Assembly (NCBI GenBank): GCA_011947345.1
Contig: JAAVTG010000551.1
Span: 248,001-312,000, forward strand
Direction: 5' to 3'
Source: Phytophthora quininea
Taxonomy: Eukaryota; Oomycota; Peronosporomycetes; Peronosporales; Peronosporaceae
Length of the DNA: 64,000 bases
In this document: positions 1 through 9,300 of the stretch, piece after piece
Numbering within the stretch: position 1 is the first letter of the stretch
Layout: every line of letters starts with the position of its first letter
The notes under the pieces: model-generated
Database searches by the model: none
Seen by the model: only the letters and a program-made list of their open reading frames with translations
Told to the model about the DNA's origin: nothing
Made by a program: the position numbers and the translations under genes

Positions 1-423
1 CTCGGCACCATCTACGAGGGCATCCTGGACGACGAAGGCAGCCCCAAGTGTCCCGACGAGTGCTACAAGCACCAGGGCCAGGCCGCCAGCGCCGACACCA
101 GCTCCTGCAAGGGCGGCGCCTTCGACATGTCGCTCTGGCCGTCCACCTCGCCCGGTGACGGTGCCATCGGCACGGGCGGCGACTGGGGCCAGCGCGTCGA
201 GGTCAACGACATGCTCAACAGCATGGGCCTGGAGCAGATGGAGGTGCTGCTGCACGAAATGGGCCACGGCTTCGGCCTGCCCGAGATGTACGTGGCCGGG
301 AACAAGCCCGGCGACTACCCGGCGTGCGTCATGGACGACAGCAACGGCGTCACGGACGGAGACGGATGGCTCGTGCGCAGCATCCTCGAGAACATCAAGT
401 CCCGCTACTCTTCTTGCAAGTAG
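1..423 (+). CDS. Secreted zinc-metalloprotease-like protein, 3' part (copy 1)
   Basis: The frame is open from the first base to the TAG at 421-423, so the 5' end lies outside the window. The visible 140 residues match the C-terminal third of the complete paralogue at 2331-3467, including the CPDECYKHQ and GDGAIGTGGDWGQ stretches. The motif HEMGHGFGLPEMY (His codon at 253-255) is of the HExxHxxGxx(E/D) zinc-protease type, with two His ligands and a catalytic Glu. Paired cysteines suggest a secreted, disulphide-bonded protein. The substrate is unknown. The family assignment rests on the zinc motif; the role in cell-wall or host-protein degradation is inference. It forms a tandem pair with the downstream copy, about 1.9 kb away and in the same direction. 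Confidence 0.8.
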   Translation, partial: LGTIYEGILDDEGSPKCPDECYKHQGQAASADTSSCKGGAFDMSLWPSTSPGDGAIGTGGDWGQRVEVNDMLNSMGLEQMEVLLHEMGHGFGLPEMYVAGNKPGDYPACVMDDSNGVTDGDGWLVRSILENIKSRYSSCK

Positions 424-734
424 ATTACTCGAGTTCACTGTGGTCGAGATGGTATCGCGTTTGGTGTTTGGTGCAATTGGAATGGAACATATTTCCTAAC
501 GACTTTCTAATCCACCTATTAGTTTGTCCACAGCTTTGACTCGCCGAATCTGACGAGCGTGAGAGCGTATGATATTCGTCGCGGAGGCATCCGTGCCGCG
601 AAGGGATCCAAGCACGAGACCGCCCAGTTGCGAACGGTGTGCACTGCCATTCCACTGGACGGATGTTTGGTGTGCATCGATCCACCGCTTTATTGTCAAG
701 TGGAAGTCGGAGGACATCAAAACCAATCGTGCAT
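424..734. other. Intergenic, nothing recognised
   Basis: Short overlapping frames only, on both strands. None shows a recognisable domain or a credible start. Confidence 0.5.
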
Positions 735-1272
735 TCACGATGACACTTGTCCACCATGAGCAAATTCCGTCCAAAAGTCTTGAACAACCTCCAACTTGTC
801 GTCGTCGTAATATTGCAAGCCTATTTGGTGGCGTAGTTGCTCACCGTCGATCTTACACTCGGTGTTGCTGTCGTTTAGCTCGCGGATAGAAATCTTGCCA
901 TCCTCGTCTCGATCCATGGCCCTGAAAGCGTCCTCGAACTGCTGGTGTTTGCCACAGGTAAGGGTTTTGGACAGGAAGATTTTCTGGAAGTCAGCGAGGT
1001 CAATCGTCTCTGTGTTGGTGTAGTCGAACTCGTAAACGAGTGCTCGTGCTTCCCTTGGCAACGTTGAAGCCCATCGCACGCAGACACATTTTCAGCTCAT
1101 CCCGTCGTGGTGGACGATGAACGTAAATCGCTGCACGTTCTTGTAGGCAATCTGTCGACAATCTTTTCATCTCGGAAGCTGCTTTAGCTGCATTCCTTCG
1201 ACTGTAGTTGCAGCGAAATATACGTTTTGAGGCAGCAGAATGTTCATCCCAGCGATGTTGTAATGTACACAT
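735..1272 (-). pseudogene. Centrin/caltractin-like EF-hand gene, frameshifted
   Basis: Two minus-strand frames together give a centrin-like order. RRDELKMCLRAMGFNVAK (the E-F segment after the first EF-hand) lies in one frame, followed after about 1060 by an EF-hand-like stretch with IDLADFQKIF and then DRDEDGKISIREL, a canonical 12-residue calcium loop, in the next frame. The frame changes by one base beside an AAGGG run near 1056-1064. The first EF-hand loop (expected before RRDELK) is degenerate and no good ATG is visible. Centrins are basal-body and centrosome calcium-binding proteins. This is either a decayed paralogue or a real gene with a base-calling error plus unresolved 5' exons. 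Confidence 0.55.
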
Positions 1273-1630
1273 GGCTTCGATCCTGTAGTACGTCGCAGAT
1301 CACATCGGTGAGACCGAGCTCGCGCTTGCCGTCCTTGATAATCCTGACGGGGACGCCGAGCTGCAGCCAGCCCTGCGTCTGACCGTCTTCGTCGAACCGA
1401 GCGATGGCCACGTGACCCAGCCAAACTACCTGCTGGGTGCCGAAGCCGCAGTGGATCGGGATGATTTTGTCTCGAAGGTGGGCCATGACCGTAATGGTGT
1501 CCTCGGCGCCGTCGTTGGGCGTCACCTCGTTGTCGTCGGCTTCCTCCAATCCTGGTTCGATATCTTGCCCATGTCTAGCGTCTTTGGGTAGGTCTTCATC
1601 TACGGGGGCAGCGGGTCGCTCATTGTTCAT
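1244..1630 (-). pseudogene. Unrecognised gene fragment carrying a DGKREL-type module
   Basis: The 128-residue frame opens with ATG at 1630 (MNNERPAAPVDE). It has an acidic N-terminus, then VWLGHVAIARFDEDG, then VRIIKDGKRELGLTDVICDV, and stops after a VYITTSLG stretch. I do not recognise the family. The second half clearly resembles the short remnant present in both inverted arms (IFEDGKRELELMDVLCDVLQ at about 24660-24720 and its mirror near 18440), down to the following VYMTSLG and TVE residues. It is probably a degraded dispersed gene family; no function is proposed. It partly overlaps the 5' end of the centrin-like remnant on the same strand. Confidence 0.4.
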
Positions 1631-2301
1631 GAAGAGGCAGGATATCTTGGGTTACAAGGAGGTTGGGTGGTATGTGGAGTTCCAGTACGCTTCATGAACT
1701 GCTCGAAATCGCAGCAGCGGTTTACTACTACGTAAAATGACAGATCACAAAGAGCAGGGCGACGATCGACGCGTTTTCCCAACTGTTCGTGCATTAGGAA
1801 ATGCAAGAAAGTTTTGGCGAGATTTAGGCATGAGTTGGCAACTGATTACGACCAGAACGTGTCCCTTGTTGCACGGGCAATCACCACCATCTTCAGATCG
1901 GCATGGTTTTAGAACCAGCAAAGGTAAAAGTTACCGAGCAAAATCAAATCTCGCTATTAGCTCTTGTGCAGAACACGGAGCAGTAATAACGCCATGATGT
2001 GAAGCCTGCTGTTGAGCGGGACCTTCATTTTTCGTGCTTCAATTGAGCTCGTTTTTACTGTCCGCGCCTGTGATCGGACGCGAAAAGCGTTTTCTGTTCG
2101 AATGCTGACTATGAGCCGCGTGTCAACAGCTCACACCGCCCGAGGGTTCTTTGAAGGTAGAGGACTTGCAGGTGCAGAAATCCATGTGCTCGACAGTCTA
2201 TTAGTCTTTAGTCTTGGTGGCCGCATTAATTCCCCCTGCACAGCTTTTTGAGCGAGCCTGCAAGGTAGATAGTCGGGCCGATGGCCCCTCCGCCTTCCTT
2301 C
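1631..2301. other. Intergenic / upstream region of the metalloprotease-like gene
   Basis: No supported gene. Contains the 5' flank of the gene starting at 2331. Confidence 0.5.
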
Positions 2302-2317
2302 GCTCACTCACCATTAT
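2302..2317 (+). promoter_or_regulatory. Oomycete Inr-FPR core promoter
   Basis: GCTCACTCACCATTAT matches the oomycete core GCTCATTYYNCAWTTT at 13 of 16 positions. It lies 14 bp before the ATG at 2331, which supports that start over the in-frame codon at 2214. Confidence 0.6.
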
Positions 2318-2330
2318 CGATTTTTCCGTC

Positions 2331-3467
2331 ATGGTGTCAATCCGGTCGTCTCGTATTGCAGCCACGCTGGCCATCGCACTGTTAGCGTTCTCAGGTAGCA
2401 GCTCCGTCGTGTCGGCAGCCAAGTGTACCCCGAAGAACAAGTTGCCGGCTTTGGATGAGACCACACCACCCGAAGTTGAGTACGGGGCTAGTCAGACGGG
2501 TGGTAGCACAACGCAGGGCCCCGCTGCAGGACCGCCGTCTACGTTCGAGTCAAGTGCTGCTAGCCAGGAGACCCAAGGCAGTTCGTTTGAGACCCCAAGT
2601 ACTCCCATCACGGGGTCATCGGATGTGAGTCAGGGCAACTCCACCACTCCATCAACCGGTTCGGGAGATCACGCTTCGTTTGGCAAGATCACCTCGGCCA
2701 GCGGCCAATGTGTTACCGGCGACCCGGAGACGTATGTCACTCGAGCAGACGTCGACTGGGTCTGGAAGAACACAATGGAGGAGTACATTCCTCAGTTTAA
2801 GAACCTCATCTTCGACCAGCTCGTGACCGGTAAGGGCTCTCTAACCTACTGCGTGCGTTGGGACAACGACCAGAAGCTCGAGAAGGCGACGGCATCCAAG
2901 TTTGAGGAGATACTCAACAAGCAGATGGACCTGTGGCACCGGTGGCTCGTCGGCTACGAGTGCTGGCCGTTTGAGAAAGTCGACATCACCATCGTGGGCT
3001 ACGCCGTTAAGGACAAGTCCATCATGGACTGGGATGATGACTCGCTCGGTACCATCTACGAGGGTATTCTGGACGCTGAAGGCAGTCCCAAATGCCCTGA
3101 CGAATGCTACAAGCACCAGAATCAGGCGGCCAGTTCAGACACGAGCAGCTGCAAGGGCGGCGCCTTCGACATGTCCTTCTGGCCGTCCACCTCGCCCGGT
3201 GACGGTGCCATCGGCACGGGCGGCGACTGGGGCCAGCGCGTCGAAGTGAATGACATGCTCAACACCATGGGTCAGGATCACATGAACGTGCTGCTGCACG
3301 AGATGGGCCACGGCTTTGGCATGCCCGAGATGTACGTGGCTAAAAACAAACCGGGCACGTTTCCCGCGTGTGTGATGGACAACAGCGTGGAGCTCACCGA
3401 CGGTGACGGCTGGCTGCTGCGCAGTGTCCTCGAGCAAATCAAGTCTCGCTACGATTTCAGCAAGTAA
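2331..3467 (+). CDS. Secreted zinc-metalloprotease-like protein (copy 2, complete)
   Basis: 378 residues. ATG 2331 is chosen because it directly starts a typical signal peptide (basic VSIRSSR, then a hydrophobic core ending near VVSA) and follows a core promoter; the longer frame from 2214 has no such logic. After the signal come a Ser/Thr/Gly/Pro-rich linker (about residues 40-125, probably O-glycosylated or cell-wall spanning) and a Cys-containing catalytic-like domain. HEMGHGFGMPEMY starts at residue 323 (His323, Glu324, His327). The protein ends with KSRYDFSK. The C-terminal half matches copy 1 closely, and this copy shows the full architecture. Single exon. Predicted to be secreted; substrate unknown. 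Confidence 0.85.
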   Translation: MVSIRSSRIAATLAIALLAFSGSSSVVSAAKCTPKNKLPALDETTPPEVEYGASQTGGSTTQGPAAGPPSTFESSAASQETQGSSFETPSTPITGSSDVSQGNSTTPSTGSGDHASFGKITSASGQCVTGDPETYVTRADVDWVWKNTMEEYIPQFKNLIFDQLVTGKGSLTYCVRWDNDQKLEKATASKFEEILNKQMDLWHRWLVGYECWPFEKVDITIVGYAVKDKSIMDWDDDSLGTIYEGILDAEGSPKCPDECYKHQNQAASSDTSSCKGGAFDMSFWPSTSPGDGAIGTGGDWGQRVEVNDMLNTMGQDHMNVLLHEMGHGFGMPEMYVAKNKPGTFPACVMDNSVELTDGDGWLLRSVLEQIKSRYDFSK

Positions 3468-4527
3468 GTTTGTGATGGAGATAGCCGTTGTTTTGTGATA
3501 GCGTACCTTGTTGGAATTAAGCTGTTTGGATGGTGAAATGCCTCGCAAGACTTTTTACTTCGACCTCTGCTTTGACTTTGCTCGTCGAACCTCACTGTGA
3601 TATCGCGCACGAGACTTCTTTGAGTTCTGGCTGTGATCGTAACTTCAAATGGGGAAAATTTGGACATGACAAAAATCCCATGTGTGGGCAAGGTCTGCAC
3701 AGCAACTTCACATTACGATTCCCTCGACGGTACGTCCACTCGATGGACATTGTTGCATAAAAATATTTTATGGCACGATAAGAAATAGTATCTTAAAGAA
3801 TACTATTTCTTAGGGAAATCAGATACTATTTTTGTATGGATGAATAACATAATCAGACAAACCGTTGAATAATTAGTTTTGACCAATCAAATCTTCAGAT
3901 AGAATCATTTTAGCCAATTAAAATACGTTACGTTGTTTATTCCGACGGAGACCGACGCATATTTGTCGGAAGTCTACAAAACAAAAGCATGTGCCCATAC
4001 TGGAACCAAGTCCCTCAAATATTTAAAGAAAATTACGAATCTAACAAATAGGCGAAGTCCTAGCATAAGTAACGAGATACTGGTGGTTTTTACCATTTCA
4101 AAACGAGCAGAAGAGCCAGACACCGTTCATCAGGACCATTGTATCCTTAGTCGCAACAAATACTCAAAAGCAGATGTAGGTGATTTCGAGCGAATGCTAA
4201 ATGCTTAGACGGGGCGTTGTCCAAGCGTCTGCTCACCTAGACAACTCAGGAAAGAGGTTGGAAGCCGTAATGGAGCGCTTCGGCTACTATCTGGAGACGG
4301 GTGAATGTGGTGATGCTGATTTAAATTCTTCTATGGGTAGCAATCCCCACGCTGTGATTGGTTGATTTTAACTTCGCGGATGGGTGATTGTGGAGACGTG
4401 CGACTGGTTGGGACAAGGCTGTGGCGGGAGTCCTACCAAGGATGGTTCCTAGGTTTCGGAAGCCTGCGTCTGGGGTATGTGAACCCCGAACGCACTGGAG
4501 GCTCGGTCCGAAGCCGCATCTTGTCCG
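3468..4527. other. AT-rich intergenic region
   Basis: No convincing gene. Contains the hairpin at 3779-3812 and AT-rich DNA to about 4030. The 91-residue plus frame at 3933-4208 has no recognisable feature. Confidence 0.5.
3779..3812. repeat. Perfect 13-bp inverted repeat (hairpin)
   Basis: TAAGAAATAGTAT (3779-3791) and its exact reverse complement (3800-3812) flank an 8-base loop in AT-rich DNA. It lies about 310 bp after the metalloprotease-like stop. Could be a MITE remnant or a chance hairpin. Confidence 0.6.
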
Positions 4528-5199
4528 TCAGACATAGATCAACCCAGCAAGCCAAGAAGAACCGCACTCCCCGAGCGACTCCCGGTCAGCTGTAGCTTCG
4601 GTGGCGAAACAGCCTCGCGGCGTAACCTCGAGATCGAAGCAGTGCGCGCGACGACGAAGATACGGGTGAAACCCCGCGCACAAGTAGACTCCATCAGCGA
4701 GCGCCATGGAGAGAAGGTAAGCCGCCGTATTCTGACCAGAAGTACTGTCGACACACAGGTTACACGCGAGCGTATCCTGGTGTAACTCGAACCCAAGTTG
4801 CGCGCTCATCGATTCAACCACTTGGCGAATCAGAATAGTACCGGCATGTAACGGCTGTCGACCCGTGATGTGGCTGGAGCACGTGGGACAGGTAAAACTC
4901 GGCAAGCTGCGAAGAGGACTAGCCGTGAAGACCAACAAGGCGCGCAGCGATTTCCAACGCGGCGAAGCCACGGCGACCGACCGGATCAGCCTCAATAGAC
5001 AACGGAATGTTGCGCTCCATGCAAAACCGAACAAAGGTGATACATTCATCCGAGTCCTTTCAAGCGTCGATGACGTCAAGGTCTTCGCTGAAATCATCCT
5101 CTTCAGCGAGGAGAGCAGCACGAGATTCTCAGATACGGCTTGCAGAATCGGTATAACCAGCCCAGACAACTCGATATTCGTAGGCACCGGCTGAGCCAC
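4528..5199 (-). CDS. Hypothetical 223-residue ORF
   Basis: Opens with MAQPVPTNIELSGLVIP and stays open for 223 codons. It contains FTCPTC and CNLC about 46 residues apart, a possible zinc-binding pair, and a Ser/Leu/Arg-rich middle. A shifted minus frame over 4920-5100 is also open and looks at least as protein-like. The region may therefore be a decayed mobile-element ORF with frameshifts rather than a cellular gene. No family is recognised. The neighbouring plus frame 5140-5403 is Gln/Arg-rich and equally uncertain. Confidence 0.25.
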   Translation of the reverse strand: MAQPVPTNIELSGLVIPILQAVSENLVLLSSLKRMISAKTLTSSTLERTRMNVSPLFGFAWSATFRCLLRLIRSVAVASPRWKSLRALLVFTASPLRSLPSFTCPTCSSHITGRQPLHAGTILIRQVVESMSAQLGFELHQDTLACNLCVDSTSGQNTAAYLLSMALADGVYLCAGFHPYLRRRAHCFDLEVTPRGCFATEATADRESLGECGSSWLAGLIYV

Positions 5200-5399
5200 G
5201 CCGGATCACGATCGACCAGACAGCATACCGGCGCTCGATTCTCGACGCAACCACGGAGGCAACTTGCCGGAGCTGGACAGCAGCAGGGGCAACGGACGAC
5301 ACGCGAAGACCAGCTCGCCGACCAGACTATTGAGCAACCCGGGCCATGGCAACCGAAGGGCGGTACAGACGGTAGTGTCAATAAGATAGGGTTCAACAT

Positions 5400-6359
5400 T
5401 TAAAGTATAGAAGGTACATTATATAGTACAGGTCAATTTGACTTGAAATTGTGATCACACATTTATGCGATATCAAAATTGTGAATTGTTACCTCTTTCT
5501 TATTGACGCGACCGTCTGTATCTACGCGCAGGACCGGAGAGCACAACGTTGGACCTGAGCATGGTGTGTTAATGGTTTGACAGCTTGTCTGCACAACGGG
5601 GAAAGCAAAACTTCATTGAGCGCAACTAAGTCTTCGGTACCTGGCAGTCGTATCGAGAACAGCGATAGTGCTTCTCGAATCCTCTTAATTTTGTTCACTG
5701 GAAGATAATAACTCCAGGTTGTAGTGCTTGTTCTTTGGTGTGGAAAGCACAGATTGAATATAGCGGCATCGAATCGTTGGTTGGGCGGAGGGGATGCAAA
5801 GAGAGCAGATGCCAGTAGCCATGTCGACTTCAACTACACGAATTGCTCTTGCCCGAGGCGGGGCTGCTGAAACCTTTGTAGTACTTTACAATAAGGCTTG
5901 AATACCATCCGCATGTACAGTTTGTACATGCAATTGATCACTGTCCAATTTCGAGCTTGTAAGGTGTTGTAAATTATGCTGATCGTCACTGTTGGTGCTG
6001 GAAGAAGAGGTAACGTGCATGATTTCATGTGGCGGGCAGCTGCACTTCGGTGTCCCCATAAAAATCAAGACAGCTAAGCAGAATGTGGACGGATTGACAT
6101 TTTCAACTGCTTGGAGGTCATCGTGTCTGAGTCTTCTCGTATCGAACTGGAAGGCCATTCGAGCACGGTTGTTAGCGGTGTGCCCATACTGGCAGAACGT
6201 GTTCGCAAGACGAAGTTCGTAGATGATGTCGAGCTCGGCCATCCGTTCCGTCAATCCATGAGTCGAAGCTCGTTGATGCACTTCAGGCATGCAAACTCCA
6301 ATCCTCTTTTGGCGCAGTACGATGTCATATTGGAGATCATGGATGTTCTGACCTTAAAA
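5400..6359. other. 3' flank of the ROCO kinase gene, no supported gene
   Basis: Several frames of 60-134 codons on both strands, including a 134-residue minus frame at 5886-6290. None has a recognisable domain. Confidence 0.45.
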
Positions 6360-9300
6360 TTAAGCTGCCGGCATGTATTCTGTTCTGTCCCAGCGGGTTA
6401 CAGTTGGGTGCTGCACACGCGTTGCAGAGTCCACGGCAGTCTTGGTCGACGCCGCCGTCTTGGCAGCAAAAAGGCGATTTTCAATCGTCGAAAGCTTGTC
6501 GAAGGCAAATATTCGCATCACTTTTGAGGCGGTATCCAGATCCAGTCGATCTTTAGGATCAGTGCAGCACATGAGCTTCACAAGTCTCCACTCAGCACAG
6601 CTAAAACACGACGGCTGAGTGGGAAGCTCACACCTTTTTGCATGATACCTGACTGCTTCTTTGTCCGCAAGTTTTTCCCACGGCAACTTTCCGGTCACGG
6701 CCTGTACACTACACATTCCCAGTGAGAATACATCGGAAGCTATTGAAGGGGTTTGCCCATCCAGACATTCAGGCGCTGTCCAGCGCACGGCGGCAGTGAC
6801 GGGTACAGCGTCCACTCGCGTCCAAATTGTCTTCCGCAAGCTTAATCCAAAGTCTGTGAGCTGGGCCTTGTCATCGTCTTTGATGAGTATGTTATCCCCC
6901 TTGAGGTCAGCGTGGACAATTTCCCGAGAGTGGAGATACTGCAACGCAGACGCTGTTTGGTACAGCATTTTCCAAATGTCTTTCTTGCTTGTTGTCGCGA
7001 TAGCTTTGCCTAAATGACCGCGAGATGTGTTAGCTAAATCGCACACGAAGAAAGGCTCACTGGTGGAGTCATTTGCTCCGAACAAATTGACAATGTGTGG
7101 ATGGTTCAAACCATACCAAATGCCCAGTTCTCTCTGAAATGCCTCCTCGTCTAATTCATTCATATATTTTATCGCAACGGGAGATCCAAGCCACGTACCA
7201 TAATACACGGACCCATATCCTCCACGATCAATATGTTCTTCAACGTCGATTTCATCCGCATCGATAAACCACTCTGGGGAAACTCGTTGAAGAGTGCATG
7301 AAGTAGCAGTGTCGCTCTCCGAAGAGCTTATTGAGCTGCCCACTGCTTTCGTCCGAGCATCGTCAAGTCGTTCTTTAAAGTCGCCATCAAGTACATCCTC
7401 AGAAGCGAATTTAGCGATTGTTTTTACTCGTTGCGGCAACAGACCATCATCATCATCACTGCAGCCATCGTCATCCGAGTGGCTTGGACAATAGTAACCT
7501 ACGATATCCGGCTTGTCGTGTATCTCGAAGTAGCGATCCAGAATGAGTTCCATCGTCAACATCTTATCCCTTTCATCCTCATAGCATGCATGATGCTCCG
7601 GTACGTGTGATTCAACTGCAGCCACGATTTTGAGTTGACGAACAACTTCTGACATTCCTACGCGTTCGCTAGGTTCGAAGCGAGACATGCGTTGTATCAA
7701 CATCCACATTCTCTCGCTGAGGTTTGCTGGTTTACGAGGAATTTTGTGCTGGACTGCCACTAGGTCCCTCACTTTGATATCGGGGCAGCGATCACCCCAT
7801 GGTAGCGTTCCTGTCACAGCCTCGATTGCAAGCATTGCCAGAGAATACACGTCAGACGCTGGCGAAGGCAGCGCGCCATTTAGGACTTCGGGGCTGTCCA
7901 TCTCACTCTTGTATTGTGGATATCGGTAGTGCCACGTTCTAGAGGGCGCGCTAAATGAAAACCTGAAAGTTTGGCTGTTCCGTTCATTGTCACCACTGCA
8001 TTTTCGCATCGGATGTCATTGTGAACGATACCATGTGAATGAAGATATCGTACGGCGCAAGTGACTTCAAAATCCGCTGCCACGTATTGTGTTGGCCCTT
8101 ATAACTCTGCAGATACATTTTCAATGTACCTAGAGGAGCATATTCACGAACAAAGAATGGAATTCGAACGTCATGGCAAGCACCGAAGAGATGCAGCACG
8201 TTCGGGTGCTTTAGACTGTACCACACGTCTGCGATATCAGAGAGAACCTTTGCGGCATGTAATGGCGAACGAACCTTTTCAATAATCACCACAGCATCCA
8301 GCCATGTTCCAAGGAAACATGACGTTAATACAGTCTGTCCACACGGTTCGAACTCGGCAGTCCACGTCTCGAACTGAGGGATGTACCAGATCGGCCGAGT
8401 GTTCAGCATCGCCTCGCTACCACTGCCATCATCTCCTCCTCCACCAGCTGCAGTTGTTTTTAGCTCTTCAAACGCCTCCATGGCACTGGCATCGGAGTCA
8501 AACTTTTGATATTCGTTGGTGTCTCAACCCAATCACGACGATATGCTCTGGATAGTGGTCCTCCATCAGGAACTGTGGGAAGTAATTTGAGATTGCCATC
8601 TCTGTCTTTCGACTCGTTTGAGCGAAATTCCTCGTCTGCAAACTCCGAAATGATTCCTACAATCTCATGAATAGTGATTCGATCCACAGGATGGGCAGCA
8701 CACATGCTCTGTACCAACGCCCGCTGGTCATCACTGATCTTTTGAGGACGTTGTGGCAGTCTCCTTCCTTCACGATATTCTTGATTTCATCGTCTGACAT
8801 GTTGATACCGCAAGGAGCAGCTCCAGTGACAGCCTCAAGCACGGTCATCCCGAACGAATACACATCTGAAGCCCGAGTCGCTGCATTCGTCGAGTTGATT
8901 TCTTCGGGAGATTTCCATCTTGTTCTGTCGTCGGGACCATTAGCAGGTCTTTGGTCACTTATGGACAAATTCCAGCACAGGCCTCCAATTCTGGCTGTTC
9001 CATCCGTCCCAACGAGGATATTACGACAGCGAATATCCGTGTGGATAATTCCAGAATCGTGTATATATTGCAGTCCTAAAGCTGCTTCGTATAGCAACTT
9101 CCACACGTGGTGTTGATGCTTGTCATAGTTCAAATGCTCAGTTAAGTTTCTCGAATCACATTCACAAATGAAAAGCAGTCCTTCTTTGCTTTCGCAACAC
9201 CCCAACAAGTTCATGATATGCGGGTGATTCAGTAAGAACCATCGCTTACCATTCATCCAGTTTTCCAGAGGTCCCAGATAAGTCGACACTGGCGCATCGA

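Noticed and set aside
4528..5199. Assigning this ORF to a reverse transcriptase or recombinase
   Set aside because: No YxDD, RNase H or R-H-R-Y motifs could be found; only two CxxC pairs are visible.
5522..5833. 103-residue minus ORF with a signal-peptide-like start
   Set aside because: The first codon is TTG, not ATG, and the only nearby ATG is in another frame. No cysteine pattern or homologue is recognised.
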